From Streptomyces sp. NBC_01591 (GTDB lineage Bacteria > Actinomycetota > Actinomycetes > Streptomycetales > Streptomycetaceae), in contig NZ_CP109327.1 in the NCBI RefSeq assembly GCF_035918155.1, positions 5,580,001 through 5,644,000 on the forward strand: a stretch of 64,000 nucleotides of DNA. Reading direction: 5' to 3'. Numbering within the stretch: the stretch's first letter is position 1; every line of letters starts with the position of its first letter. The notes below the pieces were generated by a model. It saw nothing but the letters and a program-made list of their open reading frames with translations, did no database searches and was not told where the DNA came from. The position numbers and the translations under genes were made by a program. Below are positions 10,992-19,547 of the stretch, piece after piece.

Positions 10992-11006
10992 CGTTGCCTC
11001 CGTCGG

Positions 11007-11699
11007 TCAGCGTTTGCGGGCGGTGATCAGGAGAGTGGTGGGCCACGCGGCGAGGCCAGGGTGCCGGAGTTCGACGGCCGAGGTGATTCGCAGACCGGTC
11101 CGGGAGAGATGGGCGGCCCACCGGCGGGAGTCGAACTCCCAGCGGGCGATGGGCAGCCTGGTGCGGTCGGGCATGGTGACGTAGTCCTCGCGGGGACGGT
11201 CGTCTCGCGAAGGATGTCTTCCGGCCCGTGTCGGGTGCGGCACGGAGAAGGCCAGTACGCCGCCTGGCACCAGGCGGCGGGAGATCGCGGTGAGTAGGAG
11301 CTCTGGGGCGACCAGCCCGACGGCGCCGAAGACCGAGTAGATCGCGTCGAAGGTCTGGCCGGTGGCCTGAAGGTGGTGCAGGGCGTGGCCGGCGGCGAAG
11401 GTTGCGCCGTCGATGTGGCCGTAGTGGGAGCGGGCTCGGCGAATCTGGAGGCCGACCAGGTCCACGCCGGTGACGCGGGCCTGGTGGTGCTTCGCGAGGT
11501 GGGCCACGTTGTGGCCGGGGCCGCAGCCCAGCTCCAGGACGCGCTTGCCGCAAAGATCCCGTCCCAGAATCTCAGCTCCGGGACCGACGCCCGCGTGGGT
11601 GCTCCATTCCATCCGGGCCGGTGCGGTGAGGGCGTGCGCGGGGGCAGCGGCTATGCGCTGGGCTGCGTGGGCGTACCAGGGGGAAACCTGGGCGAGCAC
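11007..11699 (-). CDS. Class I SAM-dependent methyltransferase
   Basis: The 230-residue protein carries SAM motif I VLELGCGPGHNVAHLA, an acidic residue after strand 2 (VTGVDLVGLQI), and the downstream FDAIYSVFGAVG and RLVPGGVLAFSVPHP segments of small-molecule methyltransferases. The substrate is unknown. Its GTG start abuts the stop codon of the upstream kinase-like gene with no gap, so the two are translationally coupled. It is third in a four-gene minus-strand operon. Confidence 0.82.
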   Translation of the reverse strand: MLAQVSPWYAHAAQRIAAAPAHALTAPARMEWSTHAGVGPGAEILGRDLCGKRVLELGCGPGHNVAHLAKHHQARVTGVDLVGLQIRRARSHYGHIDGATFAAGHALHHLQATGQTFDAIYSVFGAVGLVAPELLLTAISRRLVPGGVLAFSVPHPTRAGRHPSRDDRPREDYVTMPDRTRLPIARWEFDSRRWAAHLSRTGLRITSAVELRHPGLAAWPTTLLITARKR

Positions 11700-12611
11700 C
11701 TAGACCTCCAGGAGTTGGACCACGTCGTTCAGGTGGCGGCGGACGACGGGGATGTACGCGGGATCCTTGGCCGGGTCGTCGATCCAGCGGATGGCCTGCT
11801 CCATGAACCACTCCACGGCCCACATGCGGTGCCAGCCCAGGGCCCACGCCTCGGCGGCCAGGCCGCCCCGGGTGGCGAGGGCGTCCTCGTGGCCGCCTGC
11901 GGTGACGTACTGCTCCAGGAACACTCGTAGTCGGACGGGGCTCGGCGCGTCGGTGGTGCCGTGGTACGAGGCGAGGTCGATCAGGCCGGGCCCGGTGAAG
12001 GCGCGGGCGAAGTCGAGGAGGTGCCAGCCGTTCTCCCCGATGTGGACGCTCGTGGGGTGGAACTCGGAGTGGACCCAGCCGAACGGGTCGAGCGTCGCCC
12101 CCTGGACACGGGCCTCGGCCGCGGCGGAGATCTTCCCCAGCGCGGTCTCGATGTCGTCGCAGTCCGTCCAGCGGACGGCCTTCCGCAGCCGCTGGAGGTG
12201 ATCGAGGGCTCGGCCGGGCAGGGCCGCGAGGCCCGCACCGTCGAGGAGGGGCAGACCGCCCGCCGGGCAGGCGGCGTGGAGCATCACGGCGGCGGCGACG
12301 CCGTCGAGGTCGTCGGCCTCCCGTGCGGGAGTGCCGAGGTCGTCCATGAGCATCCCGAGCCACTTGTCCTGCATGGCGGTGGCGTGAAGCGCGGGGACCG
12401 GCAGCCCGCGCTGGTGGGCAACCCGCAGGGCCTGGGCCTCGCGGTCGAATGGCTCCTTGGCGTACTTGAAGACGGCCGTGGTGCCGTCGGGGAAGGTGAC
12501 GCGTTCGACGCCGGACATGCCCCAGACACGGATCTCGGCACGTTCGGGGAGGGGCTTGCCGACGAGGGCGCACAGGTCGTCCAGCAGAGCGGCGGTCAGG
12601 CTCTGGTCCAT
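11700..12611 (-). CDS. Aminoglycoside phosphotransferase (APH)-fold protein with altered catalytic loop
   Basis: The 303-residue protein has the APH/choline-kinase fold: an N-lobe with the putative ATP-binding Lys in TTAVFKYAKEPFDREA, the hinge-like GMLMDDLG, a helical C-lobe, and the metal-binding Asp in WHLLDFARAF. The catalytic loop reads HSEFHPTSV where active family members have HGDxHxxN. The catalytic Asp is therefore Glu and the Asn is Ser. It may be a pseudokinase or use altered chemistry, so an antibiotic-resistance role should not be assumed. A GGAG ribosome site precedes the ATG. It lies 77 bases downstream of the unknown 249-residue gene. Confidence 0.75.
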   Translation of the reverse strand: MDQSLTAALLDDLCALVGKPLPERAEIRVWGMSGVERVTFPDGTTAVFKYAKEPFDREAQALRVAHQRGLPVPALHATAMQDKWLGMLMDDLGTPAREADDLDGVAAAVMLHAACPAGGLPLLDGAGLAALPGRALDHLQRLRKAVRWTDCDDIETALGKISAAAEARVQGATLDPFGWVHSEFHPTSVHIGENGWHLLDFARAFTGPGLIDLASYHGTTDAPSPVRLRVFLEQYVTAGGHEDALATRGGLAAEAWALGWHRMWAVEWFMEQAIRWIDDPAKDPAYIPVVRRHLNDVVQLLEV

Positions 12612-12688
12612 AGGGGTCTCCAGGGGGCTGGTGGGCTCCGGGGCGGGCGAGCGGGTCAGCCCGCCCCGGAGCCGTACTGGGGGTGGGG

Positions 12689-13438
12689 TTACTCGGCCGC
12701 GGTCACGCGGTGGGCATAGACCTGCTCGATCCAGCCCGCCGTGGACTCGGCCAGGTCGTCACGGAAGTTCGCCATCGAGGCACCGTAGGGCGCGACGACC
12801 CCGCCGGACTGGTCCGGCACGGACTGGCAGCCGTGCACGAGCCGGCCGCCGAGCGCGGCGTGAGCCTTGATGGACTCGATCCGGCGGTGCTCGTTGAACC
12901 AGCCGCCGTGGTAGACCTCGTCCAGCATTCCGCCCGTCTCGTCGTCCAGGTCGAAGACCACGGAGGTGGCGGCGGGGAAGAACCAGCACGGGCCGACGTT
13001 GGAGATGTGGCCGTCCAGCTCGACCTTGTTGAGCGCCATCAGCGTGGCCGCCTCGCGCAGCATGCGCAGGTGGTCGGCGGTGATCTGCGGCAGGCCGAGG
13101 CCGGCCAGGTGCTCCTCGCGGAAGAGGTACGAGTACACGCCGGACGCCGTCGCCAGCACGCGAGCGGCGTCCGACGTGGACTCGCCGTGGTTCTTGATGA
13201 AGTTGAGCGCGAGCTGTTCGACCGCGCTCTCGGTGCTCTCGTCCACGTCGAGGAGCTGGGCCTTCACCAACTCCCAGTCGGCGACGAGCCAGGTGCTGGA
13301 TTCGAAGCGGAAGAAGTACTCGGCCGGGTCGATGGTGATGCGCCGGCCGTCCACCTGGATGCCGGGCAGGCGGTTCCATCGTGGGTCGAAGGCGTCGGTC
13401 AGCTCGACCGTGATGGTCGCGGTGTCGATGGTGGTCAC
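12689..13438 (-). CDS. Uncharacterised protein, first gene of the accessory operon
   Basis: I do not recognise this 249-residue protein. It is soluble and acidic. It has an N-terminal beta-rich part (MTTIDTATITVELTDAFDPR), a helical middle (VEQLALNFIKNHGE, LREAATLMALNKVELDG) and a C-terminal helical end. No signal peptide or transmembrane segment is seen. The GTG at 13438 was preferred to the longer in-frame form because ACGGAGAAAC is a good ribosome site directly upstream. It is divergent from the HTH/TPR regulator (195-base gap), which may control it, and heads the operon with the kinase-like, methyltransferase and HAD genes. Confidence 0.7.
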   Translation of the reverse strand: MTTIDTATITVELTDAFDPRWNRLPGIQVDGRRITIDPAEYFFRFESSTWLVADWELVKAQLLDVDESTESAVEQLALNFIKNHGESTSDAARVLATASGVYSYLFREEHLAGLGLPQITADHLRMLREAATLMALNKVELDGHISNVGPCWFFPAATSVVFDLDDETGGMLDEVYHGGWFNEHRRIESIKAHAALGGRLVHGCQSVPDQSGGVVAPYGASMANFRDDLAESTAGWIEQVYAHRVTAAE

Positions 13439-13632
13439 CGTTTCTCCGTCTCTGATCGTCCGGGCCGGGGCATAGGAATGCCCGAGCCCGGTAGGGCGTA
13501 CGGAACTTGGGGGCCGCCCGGCCCGAGAGTGGGGCGGCTGTCGATAAGTGAACCGCCCGCTACGCAGAGTGGGTACGGTGTGACCGAGGTCAAGCGGTAT
13601 ACGCGGTTTACAGATCTGGAGCGGAGGCGATC

Positions 13633-14988
13633 GTGCCGGCACCGACCAGCGCCAACTCTCGCCTGCGCAACACGATCAACGCCGCCGGGTGCACGTACGA
13701 CGAGCTCGCCAAGGACGTACGCCGCATCGCCGCCGAGAACGGCGAACTGCTCCAGACCAACAAGTCGGCCATCTCCCACTGGGTGGGCGGTGCCCGCGCG
13801 CCGTACGGCAGGGCGGGCCAGTACGTGGCCGAAGCGCTCTCCCGCCGGTTGGGCCGTGTCGTGACTCAGACGGAGATCGGCTTGGAAAGCCCGGACACCG
13901 AGCCGCTGCACATTGGCGACCCGGTCGCCACGGTCACCGACCTCGGCCGCGCGGATGTCGAACGCCGCCGCTTTCTCGCCATCGCCGCCTTCACCACAGC
14001 TGGCGTCGCCATGCCGCTCGTCCACGATCACGAAGCCACTTCCCGGATGCTCCGCGCCCGAGCGGGCCGGTCCGTCATCGGCGGTGAGGACATCGACGTC
14101 GTACGGCAGATCACGGCGGCCTTCAGCGCCGCGGACGAACGCCTCGGCGGCGGCCATGGCCTGACCACCGTTACCGCCTACCTCGCCGACACGGCAGCAC
14201 CCATGCTCCGAGGTCGCTTCGCCTGCGAAGACTTACGCAACTCCGCTTTCGGTGCAGTCGCCGAACTCGCCTACCTGGCAGGGTGGAAGCACCACGACCT
14301 CGGCCAGGCAGGAGCTGCCCAGCGCTACTACCAGGTCGGATACCAGCTCGCCTGCGAAGCAGATCCCCACGGCCACGCCGCGTGGATGATGCGCGCCCTC
14401 GCCCACCAGTCCCTCAGCCTCAAACAGCCCCACCACTGCGTCGACCTCGTCGAAGGCGCCCTCAGCCGCGGCCTCGGCCACGTCGACGGCCAGACCGAAG
14501 CGCTGCTCCACATCGCCCACGCCCGTGCCTACGCGGCCGTCGGCGAGAACCCATCGGCCGCACGTGCTCTCCTCGCCGCCGAGGACGCCCTCCTGCGCGA
14601 GGATGGTCCGCAGCCGAGCTTCTCCCGGGTCAGCGGCCCCGCGGCCGGCACCGTGGCCAGCCACACCGCCCGCACCCTGACCGACCTCGCCGACCACATC
14701 GGCACGGAACAGCAGCACCGCGACGCGCTCACCCGCTGGGACCCGGAGAAGTACAAGCGTGTCCACGCCCTCACCCATGCCGACCTCGGCGACAGCCTCG
14801 CCGCCCAGGCTCGCGCCGACGAGGCTGTCGCTGCCTGGACCCAGGCCCTGGTCCTCATGGAAGGCATGACTTCCGACCGCACCCGCAAGGCCATCACCTC
14901 GATCCGCAGCACCCTCGCGGTCTACCAGCGCCGCCGCGTCCCCGGCGCCGCCGATCTCGCCCGCCGCGCACGCGAGGCCCTCGCCTAA
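13633..14988 (+). CDS. HTH-TPR regulatory protein (NsdA-like), with a TTA codon
   Basis: The 451-residue protein starts with a helix-turn-helix region (about 8-75, with AISHWVGGARAPYG). A linker and a predicted TPR-like helical array follow (about 120-450, with ARAYAAVGENPSAARALLAAE and LGDSLAAQARADEAVAAWTQAL). This is the layout of streptomycete NsdA-type regulators. A TTA leucine codon is present at codon 201 (14233-14235), so translation should depend on the bldA tRNA and be favoured late in development. The GTG start has GGAGG upstream. It is divergent from the accessory operon and one base from the Nudix gene. Confidence 0.8.
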   Translation: MPAPTSANSRLRNTINAAGCTYDELAKDVRRIAAENGELLQTNKSAISHWVGGARAPYGRAGQYVAEALSRRLGRVVTQTEIGLESPDTEPLHIGDPVATVTDLGRADVERRRFLAIAAFTTAGVAMPLVHDHEATSRMLRARAGRSVIGGEDIDVVRQITAAFSAADERLGGGHGLTTVTAYLADTAAPMLRGRFACEDLRNSAFGAVAELAYLAGWKHHDLGQAGAAQRYYQVGYQLACEADPHGHAAWMMRALAHQSLSLKQPHHCVDLVEGALSRGLGHVDGQTEALLHIAHARAYAAVGENPSAARALLAAEDALLREDGPQPSFSRVSGPAAGTVASHTARTLTDLADHIGTEQQHRDALTRWDPEKYKRVHALTHADLGDSLAAQARADEAVAAWTQALVLMEGMTSDRTRKAITSIRSTLAVYQRRRVPGAADLARRAREALA

Positions 14989-14989
14989 C

Positions 14990-15526
14990 ATGCCCAACAA
15001 CCCGCCCGACGAAGGGAACACCGTGGCTCAGCAGACCGACGAACGCTCCAAAGCCCTCAATCCGGCGCTCGAGTCGATGGCCTTGCTGGTCGCGGCCGTC
15101 ATCGTCCATGACAAGGCCACCAACCGCGTCGTACTCCTCCAGCGCAGCGAGAACGCCAAGTTTGCGCAGGGCCTGTGGGACCTCCCCGTCGGCAAGAGCG
15201 AACCGGGCGAGCCCATCACCGAGACTGCGGTCCGCGAGCTTTACGAGGAGACGGGCCTCACGGTGAAGCCCGAATCCCTCAAGGTTGCCCACATCATCCA
15301 CGGCGCCTGGGGCGTCGAGGCCCCCAACGGCTTCCTGACCGTCGTCTTCGCCGCCCACGGATGGACCGGCGAACCCGAAAACCGCGAACCCCGCAAGCAC
15401 TCCCAGGTCCGCTGGGTCGACGCCGAAGCCATCCCCGAACCCTTCGTCGACACCACCGCCAGTGCCCTCCGCCGCTACCTGAGCGGTGGGCTGGACGTGT
15501 CGATCCAGGGCTGGACGACGGCGTGA
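14990..15526 (+). CDS. Nudix hydrolase
   Basis: The 178-residue protein has a complete Nudix box GKSEPGEPITETAVRELYEE followed by TGL, matching G-x5-E-x7-RE-U-xEE-x-GU. It should therefore hydrolyse a nucleoside diphosphate linked to another moiety, with Mg2+ or Mn2+. The substrate is unknown. The ATG at 14990 follows the upstream stop by one base. A GTG at 15023 (MAQQTDERSK) with AAGGGA before it is a plausible alternative start. It probably forms an operon with the HTH/TPR gene. Confidence 0.88.
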   Translation: MPNNPPDEGNTVAQQTDERSKALNPALESMALLVAAVIVHDKATNRVVLLQRSENAKFAQGLWDLPVGKSEPGEPITETAVRELYEETGLTVKPESLKVAHIIHGAWGVEAPNGFLTVVFAAHGWTGEPENREPRKHSQVRWVDAEAIPEPFVDTTASALRRYLSGGLDVSIQGWTTA

Positions 15527-15878
15527 TTCAACCACACATGTCGAGGCTCCCGAGTCCCTCGCACTGGTAGTAGGGGAGCGGCAGAAGCCTCCGCGTCGAT
15601 TATTTGAACCCGGCATAACAGCAAGTCAGGGAAAGGCGCACCAGAGGCCTATCCCACAGCCGTCCACAACCCGCCCGTCACGCGGTGGTTCCAGGATGCT
15701 CTTGGACGCATGAACGCGCCCGCCGACCCCACGGCAATAGACCGGGAGTGGTTGCGTAGTCGGTTTCGTGACACCGGCGCGTTGACGTGTCCCTGGCACC
15801 GTGTGAGATCAACCCGCCCTTGATGGGCAGTCAGTGAATTTCCCCTGCTCAACTACCAAAAGAGAAGGTACATTCCGC
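15527..15878. other. Intergenic region, no convincing gene
   Basis: A short plus-strand reading frame (ATG at 15710, 37 codons) has no homologue I recognise and only a weak AGGA upstream, so it is not called. The last 40 bases supply the AGAGAAGG ribosome site for the secreted-protein gene. Base composition falls toward that gene, consistent with a promoter, but no clear -35/-10 pair was found. Confidence 0.4.
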
Positions 15879-16286
15879 ATGAAGAAGTCACGCATAGCCG
15901 TTGTTGGCGGCACGCTCGCGACGTTGGTGCTGACGCTGGCGCCGTCCGCGTACGCCAACTGGAGTAGCAGCATGTCGGGCGTGATGTCCGGCTTCGAGTC
16001 CAGTAGATGGGACGACGAGCAGTACTCGGAGATCCGCTTCACCGGCTGTGACCAGGGCTACGCGACGAGCGTGGACGTCAACCTGTGGGAGGACGTCTCC
16101 CTCAACTATGACAACTACAAGGGCGACGCCACCTTCACCAACTGCTTCAACAGCAGCACTGCGGTCAGCGCGGGCGAGTGGCACGACCTTCCGGTCAACG
16201 ACTTCTACTTCAAGCTCGGCAGTATCGGCGGGTCGAACCAGATGTGGGCCCGGGACGTCTATATCGACACCACTGCAGCTGACTAA
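15879..16286 (+). CDS. Small secreted protein of unknown function
   Basis: The 135-residue precursor has a clear Sec signal peptide (MKKSRIAVVGGTLATLVLTL, cleavage expected after APSAYA near residue 26). The mature domain is about 109 residues, rich in aromatic, Asp and Ser residues. It contains two cysteines (FTGCDQGY and FTNCFNSS) that could form one disulfide. AGAGAAGG lies at a good distance from the ATG. I do not recognise the family. It precedes the ABC transporter genes by about 110 bases but need not be co-transcribed. Confidence 0.75.
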   Translation: MKKSRIAVVGGTLATLVLTLAPSAYANWSSSMSGVMSGFESSRWDDEQYSEIRFTGCDQGYATSVDVNLWEDVSLNYDNYKGDATFTNCFNSSTAVSAGEWHDLPVNDFYFKLGSIGGSNQMWARDVYIDTTAAD

Positions 16287-16396
16287 CGGCTTAGTAGCCG
16301 ATAGCTGACAACTGACGTGCGGCGGCGGGGACTCTCTTCGGAATGGACCCCGCCGCCCGTACGATTTCGCGCCCCACCCCCCACGGAGACCGTCCC

Positions 16397-17680
16397 TTGA
16401 GCCTTCTCGCACGATTGCGCGCCAGCAGCGCGTTCTGGTTCGCACCCTTCGCCATAGCCCTCACCCTCCTCAGCTACTTCTTCGGATCCTCCGGCCCTCG
16501 CCCCGGCCACCTCGGCTACGCGCCCACCCTCGTCGCCAACGCGCTGGGCCCCCTGTACACGTTCGCCTACGCCACGGCGATGGCCTTGGGGGTGTGGGAG
16601 AGCGGGCGGCTGGCCAAGAGCAAGATCTGGGAGTTGGCGCCGACCCGTTCCCATTACCACATTGCCGCGCAGGCTCTCCTTCCCGTCCTCCTGCTGCCCT
16701 GGATGATGCTGGTCCTGCCAGTGGCCGGTGCGCTGGTCGAGACCAGCACTCCCCCCACGCTCGACAGCGTGTATCCCCTGCTGATGGCTATGACCGTCTG
16801 CGTGGCCCATGGCGTCATCGGCTTCGGGATCGGCCGCCATGTGCCGCACATGATCGCCGCGCCGGTGGCCGCCGTACTCACCTTCATCGTGGTCGGGTCG
16901 ACCGTCACCACCGGAGAATGGTGGAAGCGCCATGTCTCCGGCCAGTACCCCGAGATACCCAGGTTTGGTGAAGCGGCCGACCCCGCCACTCTGATACCCC
17001 ACATCCTCTTTACCGCCGGCATCGCCGCGGCCGTGGCCCTTCTGTGGCTGCCCGTGCGCGTCCTGCTGTTGCGTGTGGTGCTCTCCGGCGCCCTGGCCTT
17101 CGCCTCGATGGCGGGCGCCCAGCACATGGTGCGGGGCTGGGGTCCGATCCCGCCCATGCTGATCGGACACGGCACTCTGACCTGTGTGGGAGACGCCCCG
17201 AAGGTGTGCATGGCGGAGGGTGCGGCCGACAACATCGACTCGGTGCACCGGTACGCCGAATCCGTACTCCAGGACTACCGGGCGGCCGGGGTGTCGACCC
17301 CTGAGATGATCATTGATGCGTCCACGGACGGGAGAAGTCCCCAACCCTCCACCTCAAAGGTCTGGCGAGCCGGCCTGTCGGTGGGGGAACGGCACGGAAC
17401 CGTGCGGTTCCAGGTGATGCGCTCCGCCCTGCACTACTCATGCGGGCATCCCGATCTCGCCACGGCGCAGACCCTGGGGCTGTGGACCGCCGAGGTGACC
17501 GGCGAGGAGGCCGCCAACCGCAAGCGCATGCAGCAGGAGCAGGAGCTGAGCAGCATCACATCTGCGCAGTGGTCCCGGATCCGCGGAGAGGTCGACAGGA
17601 TTCGGCGCGCGCCTGCCCAGCAGCAGGGCGCCTGGTTCGAACAGAACCTGACCCGCGCATGCAGTAAGGGCGCCAAGTGA
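16397..17680 (+). CDS. Membrane protein associated with an ABC transporter (putative permease)
   Basis: This roughly 427-residue protein has about six hydrophobic segments in its first 250 residues (starting FWFAPFAIALTLLSYFF). A soluble C-terminal part of about 180 residues follows. It contains Cys-bearing segments (TLTCVGDAPKVCMAEGAADN, HYSCGHPD) and an ATP-independent look. A TTG start with GGAG upstream is preferred. An ATG 54 bases further upstream (16343) is possible but has no ribosome site. The family is not recognised. The one-base stop/start overlap with the next gene and the ATPase that follows indicate a three-gene ABC system. Confidence 0.65.
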   Translation: MSLLARLRASSAFWFAPFAIALTLLSYFFGSSGPRPGHLGYAPTLVANALGPLYTFAYATAMALGVWESGRLAKSKIWELAPTRSHYHIAAQALLPVLLLPWMMLVLPVAGALVETSTPPTLDSVYPLLMAMTVCVAHGVIGFGIGRHVPHMIAAPVAAVLTFIVVGSTVTTGEWWKRHVSGQYPEIPRFGEAADPATLIPHILFTAGIAAAVALLWLPVRVLLLRVVLSGALAFASMAGAQHMVRGWGPIPPMLIGHGTLTCVGDAPKVCMAEGAADNIDSVHRYAESVLQDYRAAGVSTPEMIIDASTDGRSPQPSTSKVWRAGLSVGERHGTVRFQVMRSALHYSCGHPDLATAQTLGLWTAEVTGEEAANRKRMQQEQELSSITSAQWSRIRGEVDRIRRAPAQQQGAWFEQNLTRACSKGAK

Positions 17681-18264
17681 TGTGGTGGCTCCGAGCCCGA
17701 CGGGCTCACCTCTTCCTCACCCTGGGCATGGCCGCCTTCCTCGGCCTCGTGTTGCTGATCCAGGACAAGGCCAGCGCGCTGCCGACCTTCGGCTCCAGTG
17801 GCTCCGTCACCGTCCGGCTGGTCGTCTTCGTTCCGATCCCGCTGGTGGCGGCCCTGATGATGAGTCTCGAATCGCGCCTCAAGGCGCCGGAGATCAGCGG
17901 CATCCGCCGGATCGCACTGCGGGACACGGCACTCGTCGTCGCCGTCGTGACTGTGGCCGTCGCGGCGAGCTTCGCATTGGGAACACTGATCGGTTCACAG
18001 GTGGCCCAGTCGGCGGGACGCAATGTCGCCTTCCTGACCGGACTGATGCTGCTGGGCCGCGCCCTGTTCGGCCAGTCCGGTGCGCTGCTTCCGACGGCCT
18101 GGCTGATGACCGTGGTGATGGTCGGCTACCGCAGCTCCAACGACCCCTACCCCTGGACCGTTGTGCCCGAGCCCGTAGGCGCCCCGCACGCCGCGGCCGG
18201 CGCCGCTCTGATGCTCGCTGTCGGCATCCTCGCCCAGATTCGTACCTCAAGGACGTTCGCATGA
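17680..18264 (+). CDS. Integral membrane protein, second putative permease subunit
   Basis: The 194-residue protein has about five hydrophobic helices (AHLFLTLGMAAFLGLVLLI, LVVFVPIPLVAALMMSL, ALVVAVVTVAVAASFALGTL, and two more) and little soluble domain. It overlaps the upstream membrane gene by one base (TGATG) and the ATPase gene by four (ATGA). That tight coupling supports a subunit role in the same transporter. Substrate and direction cannot be inferred. Confidence 0.7.
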   Translation: MWWLRARRAHLFLTLGMAAFLGLVLLIQDKASALPTFGSSGSVTVRLVVFVPIPLVAALMMSLESRLKAPEISGIRRIALRDTALVVAVVTVAVAASFALGTLIGSQVAQSAGRNVAFLTGLMLLGRALFGQSGALLPTAWLMTVVMVGYRSSNDPYPWTVVPEPVGAPHAAAGAALMLAVGILAQIRTSRTFA

Positions 18265-19010
18265 CTCTGGAACTGACCTCCTGCACCTATGCCTACCGGC
18301 GCTGGAGCTCGCCCATCCTGAAGGACTTCAGTTACCGGCTTCCCTCCGGCCTGACGATTCTCCTGGGTCCCAACGGGGCCGGAAAGTCGACGCTGCTGAA
18401 GCTGGCCGCCTCCGTCACCCGCCCCCGCTCCGGCACGGTCACTCTCGACAGCCTGGGTTCCCAGACGAAGGCCTACCGCCAGGCGGTCGCGTGGATGCCG
18501 CAGGACATCACACCCATGCCGTCCCTGACCGCCCGCTCGTACGTTGCCTATGTCGGCTGGCTCAAGGGCATGAACCGCAGCGACGCCTGGGATCAGGCGG
18601 CTCGCGCGCTGGCCCGGGTCGAGCTCTCCGACAAGGCCGATGTCAAGAGCAGCCAGCTCTCGGGCGGCCAGCTGCGCCGCGTGGGCGTGGCTTCGGCTTT
18701 GGTGCACGACGCCCGGGTGCTTCTCCTCGATGAGCCCACGGCGGGTATGGACCCCCGTCAGAGGCGGGTCTTCAGGGATGTCCTGAACGGCCTCACCGAT
18801 GATGTGTCCGTGCTGATGTCCACCCATGACGTTGCCGACCTGGCCGAGGAAGCCGACCATGTCACCGTCCTCGACGGGGGCCGCATCCTGCACTCGGGCG
18901 CCACGAGCACGTTCCTGGCGCACTCCCCCGCCGACACCGTCCCGGGACGCGCGGCGGAGGCCGCTTACACCAGCCTGCTTGGCGGCTGTCATAGCACTGC
19001 CGTGCTATGA
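18261..19010 (+). CDS. ABC transporter ATP-binding protein
   Basis: The 249-residue nucleotide-binding domain shows Walker A GPNGAGKST, the Q-loop WMPQD, signature LSGGQ, Walker B VLLLDEPTAG and the switch histidine STHD. The order and spacing are those of exporter-type (ABC-2-like) ATPases. Its ATG overlaps the stop of the membrane gene (ATGA). The last codons lie inside a perfect hairpin. Paired with the two membrane proteins upstream it probably drives export of, or immunity to, an unknown compound. Confidence 0.9.
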   Translation: MTLELTSCTYAYRRWSSPILKDFSYRLPSGLTILLGPNGAGKSTLLKLAASVTRPRSGTVTLDSLGSQTKAYRQAVAWMPQDITPMPSLTARSYVAYVGWLKGMNRSDAWDQAARALARVELSDKADVKSSQLSGGQLRRVGVASALVHDARVLLLDEPTAGMDPRQRRVFRDVLNGLTDDVSVLMSTHDVADLAEEADHVTVLDGGRILHSGATSTFLAHSPADTVPGRAAEAAYTSLLGGCHSTAVL

Positions 19011-19014
19011 CAGC
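18985..19014 (+). terminator. Hairpin overlapping the stop codon of the ABC operon
   Basis: A perfect 13-bp inverted repeat, GCTGTCATAGCAC at 18985 and GTGCTATGACAGC at 19002, with a TGCC loop, contains the ATPase stop codon. It is probably the operon terminator or an mRNA-stabilising 3' structure. Confidence 0.7.
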
Positions 19015-19060
19015 GGCGGCCTTCTGGCCGTGTATTTGCACGTCGGTGGAGGACCCGCCA

Positions 19061-19271
19061 GTCCGCAGACAGTCCGCAGGACACCCGTAAACGGCCGTCG
19101 AAGACCAACGCATGCCAACGGAGAAATCCCTGGTCAGGGCCATGGGCGGGGCTCCGTCGCAGGTCAGGATCAGCCCCCAGACGTTCCGCTTCAACGTCTG
19201 ATGGACGTGAATAACGGCCTGACCTGCGAGAAGGCAGGTCAGGCCGTTGTGCTGTCCGCAGTAGTCCGCAG
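19061..19271. repeat. Paired GTCCGCAG direct repeats flanking a hairpin-rich block
   Basis: GTCCGCAG occurs at 19061 and 19072, and again as a pair at 19254 and 19264. The two pairs bracket about 175 bases that hold a CAGACGTT/AACGTCTG inverted repeat (about 19180-19200) and the 15-bp stem at 19213. No gene is visible in the interval 19011-19283. The arrangement could be a remnant of an integration (att/arm-site) region, but no integrase is present. Confidence 0.45.
19213..19248. terminator. Strong hairpin downstream of the toxin gene
   Basis: A perfect 15-bp stem (AACGGCCTGACCTGC, loop GAGAAG, GCAGGTCAGGCCGTT) lies 36 bases beyond the end of the minus-strand toxin gene. It is also downstream of the plus-strand ABC operon. 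It can act as a bidirectional terminator. Confidence 0.75.
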
Positions 19272-19283
19272 AACCTGAAGCGG

Positions 19284-19547
19284 CTACGTGTCGTAGACCG
19301 TGGAGCGGTGTCCGACGTGTACGACCCACACCACTAGTTCCCCGTTGTCGATGGTGTAGCAGACGCGATAGTCGCCGACTCGTAGGCGGCGGCGCTCAGG
19401 CTGGGATACAAGTGCCGTGGTGTTGAAGCCGAAAGGGTCGCTCTCCAGCTCTGTCAGTTTGGCCAGGATACGAAGCGCCATGTCGCGAGGGATCTTGCGA
19501 AGCTCGGCCTGGGCCTCGGGTCGGAACACCGTGCGGTAGTCACTCAC
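19284..19547 (-). CDS. RelE/ParE-family toxin
   Basis: The 87-residue protein has the RelE fold signature: FRPEAQAELRKIPRDMALRIL, the P-E-R-R-R-LRVGDYRVCYTID strand pair and a final WVVHVGHRSTVYD. RelE-type toxins cleave ribosome-bound mRNA, while ParE relatives inhibit gyrase. The GDYRV and HRxxVYD residues fit the RelE side better. It overlaps the antitoxin gene by eight bases, so toxin translation is coupled to antitoxin translation. Confidence 0.88.
   Translation of the reverse strand: MSDYRTVFRPEAQAELRKIPRDMALRILAKLTELESDPFGFNTTALVSQPERRRLRVGDYRVCYTIDNGELVVWVVHVGHRSTVYDT

Noticed and set aside
15710..15823. Possible 37-codon gene upstream of the small secreted protein
   Set aside because: Weak ribosome site, no recognisable sequence and no support from neighbours.
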